Source: Parafilimonas sp.
Lineage (GTDB): Bacteria; Bacteroidota; Bacteroidia; Chitinophagales; Chitinophagaceae
Length of the DNA: 14,145 nt
Direction of reading: 5' to 3'
Assembly (NCBI GenBank): GCA_025927795.1
Contig: JAICKT010000070.1
Coordinates: 1-14,145, forward strand
The position numbers and the translations under genes are program-made. Of the stretch, positions 6,304-12,304 are shown piece by piece. The notes under the pieces were generated by a model. The model ran no database searches. It saw only the letters and a list, made by a program, of their open reading frames with translations, and was not told the DNA's origin. Each line of letters begins with the position of its first letter. The first letter of the stretch is position 1.

Positions 6304-7011
6304 CTATGCATTTTCCAAAACCCCCGTATGGGCCGGAGCGTCACTTTCTATAATTCCATCGCGTAAACGCACAACGCGTTTTGCATAGGCCGCGATATCT
6401 TCTTCATGCGTTACCAAAACAACCGTATTACCTGCGGCTTGTATAGCGCTAAAAATTTCCATTACTTCAACTGAAGTTTTTGAATCGAGATTTCCGGTGG
6501 GTTCGTCCGCAAGCAGAATTGCAGGGTTATTTACCAATGCTCTTGCAATTGCTACACGTTGAATTTGCCCACCGCTTAATTCATTTGGTTTATGATGACT
6601 GCGATCTGAAAGTGCAACTTTTTTAAGCGCTTCCATTGCACGATCCATTCTTTCTTTTTTTCCTGTACCTGCATAAATAAGCGGTAATGCCACATTTTCA
6701 GCAGCGGTTAATCTTGGCAATAAATTAAATTGCTGAAACACGAAACCAATTTCTGTGTTGCGTACTTCTGCAAGATCATCGTCAGACATTTTACTTACAT
6801 CTGTGCCGTTTAAAATATAGCTGCCTTTTGTTGGTGTATCAAGACAACCAAGAATATTCATTAATGTGCTTTTACCGCTACCGCTTGGGCCCATCAATGC
6901 TACATATTCATTTTTTAAAATATTGAGCGAAATACCTTTTAGCACTTCAAGCATATTAGTGCCCATAAAATATGATTTGCGAATTTCTCTTAGTTCTATT
7001 ATTGGCTGCAT
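6304..7011 (-). CDS. ABC transporter ATP-binding protein, MacB/LolD family
   Basis: A 235-residue cytosolic nucleotide-binding subunit with every ABC motif intact: Walker A GPSGSGKST (41-49), Q-loop Q93/Q94 (FVFQQFNLLPR), signature LSGGQ (145-149), Walker B ILLADE (165-170) followed by PTGNLDSKT, and H-loop H202 (VTHEE). The GCLDTPTKG and NLLPRLTAAENV stretches are typical of the MacB/LolD/FtsE group, which pairs with FtsX-type permeases for export of peptides, lipoproteins or macrolides. No permease is adjacent; the MacB-type permease at 9407-10675 on the same strand is a plausible partner. Its start is 17 bases after the gatC stop, so the two genes are likely co-transcribed. The substrate is unknown. 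Confidence 0.92.
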   Translation of the reverse strand: MQPIIELREIRKSYFMGTNMLEVLKGISLNILKNEYVALMGPSGSGKSTLMNILGCLDTPTKGSYILNGTDVSKMSDDDLAEVRNTEIGFVFQQFNLLPRLTAAENVALPLIYAGTGKKERMDRAMEALKKVALSDRSHHKPNELSGGQIQRVAIARALVNNPAILLADEPTGNLDSKTSVEVMEIFSAIQAAGNTVVLVTHEEDIAAYAKRVVRLRDGIIESDAPAHTGVLENA

Positions 7012-7028
7012 AAAAATTATCGGTTATT

Positions 7029-7331
7029 TTAGTTTAAATTATTTTTTTTTATAACCTTGGGCACAATAAAAAAATTACCGTCAGTTTGCGGGGCATTTAA
7101 TAAAGCTTCTTCTTTTGTAATTGTTTTTTCCACTTCGTCATTTCGCAAAATATTTACTGCATCGGTAATGTGCATTAGAGGTTCAACTCCTGTTGTATCA
7201 ACCTCTTTAAGCTTTTCTACAAACCCGATCATTTTTTCAAGATCTTGTTTTAATTCAATTTTTTCCTCGTCCGAAAAATCAAGTCTTGATAAATGTGCAA
7301 GATGATCAACCATTTCATCCGTAATTTTCAT
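7029..7331 (-). CDS. gatC: Asp-tRNA(Asn)/Glu-tRNA(Gln) amidotransferase subunit C
   Basis: A 100-residue protein, the normal length for GatC. GatC stabilises the GatA-GatB complex that converts mischarged Glu-tRNA(Gln) or Asp-tRNA(Asn) to the correct aminoacyl-tRNA. Visible family features are the N-terminal helix VDHLAHLSRLDFSDEEK, the helix DLEKMIGFVEKLKEVDTTGVEPL, the linker (NILRNDEVEKT), and the C-terminal NAPQTDGNFFIVPKVI, which packs on GatA. gatA and gatB are not in this window, as is common in Bacteroidota where the three genes are scattered. It is the first gene of the minus-strand operon, with an ABC ATPase next. Confidence 0.95.
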   Translation of the reverse strand: MKITDEMVDHLAHLSRLDFSDEEKIELKQDLEKMIGFVEKLKEVDTTGVEPLMHITDAVNILRNDEVEKTITKEEALLNAPQTDGNFFIVPKVIKKNNLN

Positions 7332-7380
7332 TCTGTATTTATTTAGTTTCTAAATTGCTCCTATAGGAAATTTGCCATAG

Positions 7381-7406
7381 AACTTTTATCATATTTAATA
7401 AAAGTT
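7381..7406. repeat. 9-bp inverted repeat in the gatC leader region
   Basis: AACTTTTAT (7381-7389) and ATAAAAGTT (7398-7406) are perfect reverse complements with an 8-base spacer. If gatC is transcribed from the -7 box at 7442-7449, this would form an AT-rich hairpin in its ~105-base leader. The stem is weak, so a regulatory role is uncertain. Confidence 0.3.
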
Positions 7407-7441
7407 TGCTGTAAATTTTTTCGTAACTTATTTCTACACAG

Positions 7442-7449
7442 CAAAAATA
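7442..7449 (-). promoter_or_regulatory. Bacteroidota -7 promoter box upstream of gatC
   Basis: On the minus strand this reads TATTTTTG, a full match to TAnnTTTG, in the gap between the divergent gatC and response-regulator genes. No TTG is visible at the -33 spacing. It would give a leader of roughly 105 bases for gatC. Confidence 0.35.
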
Positions 7450-7586
7450 GTTTAACCAGCCGAGCATAACTTTAAAAATGTAAAAGCGGCAAGTTTTTAT
7501 TTAAATCCTTAAATTAGAACGCCACACAAAAAAAATAATGTTTGCATATATTAAAAATATTAACTTGCGTTTATAAAATCCGTCTT

Positions 7587-8963
7587 ATGCTAAGAGAAAC
7601 CGTATGCATATATGTGGTTGATGATGACGTGCTCTATTGTTCAGCGTTAGCGCATTATTTATCGCTTAATCCTGATTACGAGGTTAAAACTTTTCATTCT
7701 GCAAAAGCTTTAAAGGCAAGTTTGCACGGAAATCCTGATATAGTTACATTGGATTATTCGCTGCCTGATATGAAAGGTGAAGAATTGCTCTCACACATTA
7801 TGCAGGAAAGCCCCGAAACAAAAGTTATTATTATTTCAGGGCAGGAAGATATAAAGGTTGCGATTGATCTTTTTAAAAAAGGTGCACACGATTATATACA
7901 AAAAGATAGTGATACACAGGAGCGCTTATGGATGGCAATTCAAAACCTGCGCGAAACCATAGAACTTAAAAAAGAAGTTGAATCATTAAAAAAAGAGGTT
8001 GAAAAAAAATACGATTTTCAACATATAGTTGGTAACAGCAATGCTATTAAAAAAATTTTTAGTTTGATGGCCAAAGCAGCATCAACAAATATAACTACAT
8101 CTATAACCGGCGAAACAGGAACGGGAAAGGAACTTGTAGCAAAATCAATTCATTTTAATTCAGAAAGAAAAAAACATGCTTTTGTTCCTGTAAATGTTGC
8201 TGCTATTCCAAGAGACTTATTAGAGAGCGAACTATTTGGGCATGAAAAAGGTGCGTTTACCGGCGCTGCCAATCGACGCATTGGAAAATTTGAGGAAGCG
8301 CATAACGGCACTTTGTTTCTTGATGAAATTGGTGAAATGGATTTAAACATGCAGGCAAAATTATTACGTGCATTGCAGGAAAAGGAAATTACGCGTATCG
8401 GCAGCAATGAAATTGTAAAAATAAATGTGCGCATTTTAGTTGCGACACACCGAAACCTGCAGGAAGAAATTACCAAAGGAAATTTCCGTGAAGATTTATA
8501 TTACCGTTTACTTGGATTACCAATTGCTTTGCCGCCATTAAGAGAAAGAGAAAATGATATACTGCTTATTGCAAAATATTTTATTGATCTGTTTTGTAAA
8601 GAAAACAAGCTCGGCAAAAAACATTTGTCGCTTGAGGCTAAACATAAACTAATGTCTTACTCGTTTCCGGGTAATATTCGCGAATTAAAATCGTTAGTAG
8701 AATTGGCTTGTGTAATGTCTGAAGGAGAAGAAATAAACGAGGAACATCTGCAGATTTATCTTACACCTGTTAAATCGCTTACTTACGGCAATGGTAATTA
8801 TACTTTGAGAGAATACATGCGAAAGCTAATACAGCAATATCTTGATGAATATGATTACGACGTATTAAAAGTTGCAGGCAAACTTGATGTAGGCAAATCA
8901 ACCATCTACAGGATGATAAACAGCCAGCAATTAAAAATCGCAAAAAGAAAAATTGATGCTTAA
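7587..8963 (+). CDS. Sigma-54-dependent response regulator, NtrC family
   Basis: A 458-residue protein of standard NtrC build. Residues 5-122 are the receiver domain: acidic pocket D12-D14, phosphoacceptor D56 (TLDYSLPD), S84 and K106. A short coiled coil (122-142) follows. Residues ~146-380 are the AAA+ sigma-54 activator domain: Walker A GETGTGKE (175-182), GAFTGA loop (222-227) that touches sigma-54, Walker B LFLDE (243-247), and arginines R301/R307 in FREDLYYRL. Residues ~410-450 hold a Fis-type helix-turn-helix (VLKVAGKLDVGKSTIYRMIN). All key residues are intact, so it should be active. I chose the ATG at 7587; the frame stays open to a TTG at 7542, but those extra residues precede the domain. 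The Hpt gene begins 20 bases downstream. The cognate kinase and targets are not in view. Confidence 0.93.
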   Translation: MLRETVCIYVVDDDVLYCSALAHYLSLNPDYEVKTFHSAKALKASLHGNPDIVTLDYSLPDMKGEELLSHIMQESPETKVIIISGQEDIKVAIDLFKKGAHDYIQKDSDTQERLWMAIQNLRETIELKKEVESLKKEVEKKYDFQHIVGNSNAIKKIFSLMAKAASTNITTSITGETGTGKELVAKSIHFNSERKKHAFVPVNVAAIPRDLLESELFGHEKGAFTGAANRRIGKFEEAHNGTLFLDEIGEMDLNMQAKLLRALQEKEITRIGSNEIVKINVRILVATHRNLQEEITKGNFREDLYYRLLGLPIALPPLRERENDILLIAKYFIDLFCKENKLGKKHLSLEAKHKLMSYSFPGNIRELKSLVELACVMSEGEEINEEHLQIYLTPVKSLTYGNGNYTLREYMRKLIQQYLDEYDYDVLKVAGKLDVGKSTIYRMINSQQLKIAKRKIDA

Positions 8964-8983
8964 TATAAATCCAATATATCTCC

Positions 8984-9337
8984 ATGAAAAAACTGTACAA
9001 CACCGAGGCAATTCTAAAAACGCATTACGGCGATGAAGAATTTGTAAGAACAATGGTAGAACTTTTTATAGAGCACTTGCCGGAAATGAGCGCAGAGTTA
9101 CAAAAAGCTTCAGCAAAAAAAGATTGGGCAAATCTCTACTTCTATGCTCATAAAATGAAAGCTACCATCGATCTTTTTTCAATTGAATCTTTAACTGACA
9201 TTATAAGAAAACTGGAAAAGCAGGGCAAGGCTGCTGCCGATTCTAAAACATTAAAGCAGGATGTCGATTATGTTTCCGATGTAATTAATGCATGCGTTGC
9301 ACAATTGAAAAACGATTTTGCACTTGCAGGGCATTAA
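8984..9337 (+). CDS. Stand-alone histidine phosphotransfer (Hpt) protein
   Basis: A 117-residue all-helical protein, the size of a single Hpt domain. The phosphorylatable histidine is H56 in NLYFYAHKMKATIDLF, which matches the Hpt pattern (H-x-[LM]-K-[AG]). The flanking helices fit the four-helix bundle: EEFVRTMVELFIEHLPEMSA before it, and LTDIIRKLEKQG after it, like the 'L...LE..gr' segment of the family. It shuttles a phosphoryl group between receiver domains, normally from a hybrid histidine kinase to a final response regulator. The gene lies 20 bases after the NtrC-type regulator and is surely co-transcribed, so that regulator is the likely partner. No kinase is encoded nearby. Confidence 0.88.
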   Translation: MKKLYNTEAILKTHYGDEEFVRTMVELFIEHLPEMSAELQKASAKKDWANLYFYAHKMKATIDLFSIESLTDIIRKLEKQGKAAADSKTLKQDVDYVSDVINACVAQLKNDFALAGH

Positions 9338-9406
9338 GGTTTTCTATTAAAACTTATTGTAACAACATGTCAGCTAAATAATAGCAGACTAATCGTTCAA
9401 TAATTA

Positions 9407-10675
9407 TTATTCGTATCGTAATGCTGTTATAGGATTTAATCTTGAAGCTTTAACAGCAGGCCAAATACCTGCGAGTAATCCCACACCGGAACATATAATA
9501 ATACCGGCAATTACCCATGCCCACGGTACTGCAAAACCTGCTTTAAGAAACATGGCAAACACATTGCCGATAAGAACGCCGAGCACAATGCCAAAGAGCG
9601 CGCCAAGCAAACTAATAATTACCGATTCAAAAAGAAATTGCTGACGAATATTTTTTCGCTTGCCGCCTAATGCTTTTATTAAGCCCACTTCGCGGGTGCG
9701 TTCGTTTACTGCAACAAGCATAATATTCATTAAGCCAATTGCAGCGCCAATAAGTGTAATTAAACCAATGGCTCCTGCGGCTCCTTGTATGCTGCCTAAT
9801 AAACCAATAAATGTTGTGGCAAGCTTATCGCTTTTTTCAATTGCAAAATTATCCGCGTCGGTAGGCAGCAGCTTTCTTATATTTCTAAAAACAGCAGTAG
9901 CTTCGTTAACGGCGCCATCAATTTGTGAAACATCGCTGGCAAGCACACCAATAGTAAAAGAATTTCCGCTGAAACCTGTTCTGCGCACTGTATTGTATGA
10001 TGTTATTACAACATTATCGGCACGTAACATAGCACTTGAGCCTTTTGATTTAAGTACAGCTATAACACGATACGGGGTACCACCAACAACAATAAATTTA
10101 TCAACGGCGTTGTCTTTAAATTGTCCGAATAGCTTTGCCGCTACATCACTGCCAAGCATACAAACATTTTTCCCGCTCTGCACATCAATCGGTGTTAAGT
10201 TTCTTCCTGCTTCAATTGTAAATCCGTTTACAGCAAGATAATTTTCATCACCTCCTGTCATACGCACATTTGGGTTTGTTTTTTTATTTTGATAATGCAC
10301 TTCATAATTTCCAAAACCGCTCAGCCAAATGCTTACAAGAGCGCCGGAATAATGAAATTTTTGCTTAAACATTTCGGCTTCATAAGGTTGAATATATTTA
10401 TCAAGATTTGATTTTTTTACTTTCTTGGTTTTATCAACTTTTTGATTGTTGTTATCATCATTAAAACGGAAACGTTCTTTATAGGCAATAGTAAAACCAT
10501 TTGCACCCATTGTAGAAAAGCTATCCCGTAAACCTTCATTCATGGCCTGTATAGCAGTAATAATTCCTATCAATGCCATAATACCAAAAGCAATAATGGC
10601 AACGGTAATTCCCGTGCGCAGTTTATTGCTGCGAACGGTGCGGTAAGCGAGATTAAAAGAATCTTTTAATGTCAT
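9407..10675 (-). CDS. MacB/FtsX-type ABC transporter permease
   Basis: A 422-residue inner-membrane protein with MacB topology: TM1 at ~22-42 (preceded by FNLAYRTVRSNKLRTGIT), a large periplasmic domain (~45-290), then TM2 (~297-322), TM3 (~351-372) and TM4 (~386-405). The FtsX signature around VNERTREVGLIKALGGKRKNI (323-343) and the end NPITALRYE are diagnostic. The periplasmic part contains a lysine/asparagine-rich stretch (DDNNNQKVDKTKKVKKSN, 73-90) that looks like a lineage-specific loop. MacB-type permeases work mechanically across the envelope and need a separate ATPase when, as here, none is fused. The ATPase at 6304-7011 is a candidate. It is convergent with the Hpt gene and divergent from the TPR gene. 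The substrate is unknown. Confidence 0.92.
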   Translation of the reverse strand: MTLKDSFNLAYRTVRSNKLRTGITVAIIAFGIMALIGIITAIQAMNEGLRDSFSTMGANGFTIAYKERFRFNDDNNNQKVDKTKKVKKSNLDKYIQPYEAEMFKQKFHYSGALVSIWLSGFGNYEVHYQNKKTNPNVRMTGGDENYLAVNGFTIEAGRNLTPIDVQSGKNVCMLGSDVAAKLFGQFKDNAVDKFIVVGGTPYRVIAVLKSKGSSAMLRADNVVITSYNTVRRTGFSGNSFTIGVLASDVSQIDGAVNEATAVFRNIRKLLPTDADNFAIEKSDKLATTFIGLLGSIQGAAGAIGLITLIGAAIGLMNIMLVAVNERTREVGLIKALGGKRKNIRQQFLFESVIISLLGALFGIVLGVLIGNVFAMFLKAGFAVPWAWVIAGIIICSGVGLLAGIWPAVKASRLNPITALRYE

Positions 10676-10882
10676 GTGCGTGAATCATCAATCGTGAAAT
10701 GTGAAGGTAAGATGTTGCGGTTTATTTAAAACTGAATTTATGTGAAAGGTAATTTCAGGCAAGATGCTGAAGGAAGCAGATAAAATTTATCGTCGGCTGC
10801 ATTAAATAAACGTTTACACAAAATCTTAAAAAAAACTTTAAATCTTTGCATTCTTATTTTCTTTGCCTGATTTTATTTTAAT

Positions 10883-11194
10883 ATGAATCGTATTGAAAAA
10901 ATATTAGAGTTTCTTGAACAAAAACCAAATGATAATTTTTTACGTCATGCATTGGCATTGGAATATATAAAATTGAGTGATGATACAAAAGCGCAAAATC
11001 TTTTTGAAGCCGTATTAAAAGATTCGCCGGATTACGTGGGCTCTTATTATCATCTCGCAAAATTACTTGAGCGAAAAGGTGAAACGCAGGCTGCTATTAA
11101 TTGGTATGAAAAAGGGATGCAGGCTGCAAAGAATGCAGGCGATCAACATGCATATAATGAATTGCAGGCAGCTTATGAAGACCTCGTTTATTAA
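10883..11194 (+). CDS. Tetratricopeptide repeat (TPR) protein
   Basis: A 103-residue cytosolic protein with no signal peptide. It is built of about two and a half TPR units: residues ~18-51 (LRHALALEYIKLSDDTKAQN, then LFEAVLKDSPDY) and ~52-86 (YYHLAKLLERKGETQAAINW, then YEKGMQAAK), with a further helix (AYNELQAAYEDL). The TPR consensus positions (A8, G/L at the helix turn, A20, P32) are recognisable. TPRs form protein-binding surfaces; the partner cannot be told. A -7-like word (AATCTTTG, one mismatch) lies about 30 bases upstream. Its stop codon abuts the stop of the convergent DinB-family gene with no base between. Confidence 0.85.
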   Translation: MNRIEKILEFLEQKPNDNFLRHALALEYIKLSDDTKAQNLFEAVLKDSPDYVGSYYHLAKLLERKGETQAAINWYEKGMQAAKNAGDQHAYNELQAAYEDLVY

Positions 11195-11692
11195 TCAACT
11201 TTTCCAGTTGCCTAATAAACGTCGAAGAACAATTATTTCGCCTGTATGGTAACTTGTATGGTCTGCAATAAGCATTGCTTCACGCAATAAATTTTGTCCA
11301 TCGCCATGTGCAAAAGGCGTTAGCAAATCAGCATCCTCATCTTTTAATAATTCTATGAATTGTTGAAGATCATTTTTTATATCATCAACAGATTTTCTCC
11401 ATGCGGCTTCATTTTTCGGTGCAGTTTCTTTAGGCCAGTAATCATCAGGCCAGTTGAGCGCTTTATAATTTTCATTGGTTGAAAATTCAAGAATATCATT
11501 CTGCGTTATTCTAATGTGTTCGGTTAATTGCCAGATACTATATGGCAGGTTGTTAGGTTTTTTAGAAAGATCATCAAAAGGTATATCTTTAATTGCATCA
11601 TTAAAAGAAACATGTGCATTACCTTTTTTCAGCAGCGATATTAATTCTTTAACTGTGCCATTTATTTCTGTTGATGTAGCTTGTTTCTTCAT
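11195..11692 (-). CDS. DinB-family putative metal-dependent protein
   Basis: A 165-residue protein of DinB/YfiT four-helix-bundle type. The three histidines that normally hold the metal ion are present in the expected places: H59 (SIWQLTEHIRITQNDI), and H145 and H149 in ADHTSYHTGEI. The W/P-rich insert LNWPDDYWPKE (79-89) is typical of a Bacteroidota/Bacillota subgroup. Family members include bacillithiol-related and other thiol transferases as well as many of unknown activity, so no reaction is assigned. It is probably cytosolic. It is divergent from the GNAT gene, with 51 bases between starts, and directly abuts the TPR gene at the 3' end. Confidence 0.85.
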   Translation of the reverse strand: MKKQATSTEINGTVKELISLLKKGNAHVSFNDAIKDIPFDDLSKKPNNLPYSIWQLTEHIRITQNDILEFSTNENYKALNWPDDYWPKETAPKNEAAWRKSVDDIKNDLQQFIELLKDEDADLLTPFAHGDGQNLLREAMLIADHTSYHTGEIIVLRRLLGNWKS

Positions 11693-11743
11693 AAAAAGTT
11701 TTTAGTGAATTATTCAATATCATTTTAAAAATTAATTATACCT

Positions 11744-12304
11744 GTGCTCAATTTAAATTTTAATCCGTTTCCCGTTATACGCACAGAAAGACTTACGCTC
11801 AGAAACTTCAACAAAAATGATGCGGATGATTTATTTAAACTAAGATCAGATAAAAAAGTTATGCAGTTTATTGACAGACCTATAGCAACAACAGTTAAAG
11901 ACGCTTTAGAACACATAAATAAAATACATGAGTTTCTAAAAAACAATTATGGAATTTCATGGGCAATTTCAATAAATAATAATAAAAGATTAATTGGCAC
12001 AATAGGTTTGTGGAGAATAATTCATGAGCATTATCGTGCAGAAATTGGCTATATGCTGCACACAGATTTTCAGGCAAAAGGTATTATGCATGAAGCAATG
12101 AAGCCGGTGCTCGATTATGGTTTTAACATCATGAATTTGCATTCGGTGGAAGCTAACGTAAATCCCGATAATTATGCTTCAATAAAATTATTGGAGAAAA
12201 ACGGCTTTGTAAGAGAAGCCTGGTTTAAAGAAAATTATTATTACAACGGCAAATTTTTAGATACAATGATTTACTCTTTATTAGTACAGCACCATAAAGT
12301 TTAA
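11744..12304 (+). CDS. GNAT-family N-acetyltransferase, RimJ/RimL-like
   Basis: A 186-residue cytosolic acetyltransferase that uses acetyl-CoA. It has the RimJ/RimL (Acetyltransf_3) layout: the start motif IRTERLTLRNFNKNDADDLF (12-31), the central strand pair GISWAISINN ... LIGTIGLWRI (70-92), the acetyl-CoA-binding segment AEIGYMLHTDFQAKGIMHEA (99-118), and motif B VNPDNYASIKLLEKNGFVRE (139-158). The substrate could be a ribosomal protein N-terminus, an amino acid or a small amine; the sequence does not decide. The start is GTG at 11744, since no suitable in-frame ATG precedes the conserved motif. The stop overlaps the RecQ start by one base (TAATG), which suggests translational coupling. 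Confidence 0.88.
   Translation: MLNLNFNPFPVIRTERLTLRNFNKNDADDLFKLRSDKKVMQFIDRPIATTVKDALEHINKIHEFLKNNYGISWAISINNNKRLIGTIGLWRIIHEHYRAEIGYMLHTDFQAKGIMHEAMKPVLDYGFNIMNLHSVEANVNPDNYASIKLLEKNGFVREAWFKENYYYNGKFLDTMIYSLLVQHHKV

Noticed and set aside
5809..6353. Open frames on the + strand across the pduO region
   Set aside because: They are antisense to a well-supported PduO gene with all motifs intact, and their translations are low in plausible structure.
7536..7544. TAATGTTTG upstream of the response regulator as a -7 box
   Set aside because: It has three bases instead of two between TA and TTTG, and no TTG at -33 spacing. It is too weak to list.
9338..9406. A weak inverted repeat (AAGGTTTT / AAAACTT) between the Hpt and permease genes
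   Set aside because: The stem needs a bulge, is AT-only apart from one or two pairs, and has no clean T-tract on either strand. It is not enough to call a terminator.
9660..10241. A 193-codon open frame on the + strand inside the permease gene
   Set aside because: It lies antisense to a gene with clear MacB motifs, and its translation has no recognisable domain. It is a frame shadow.
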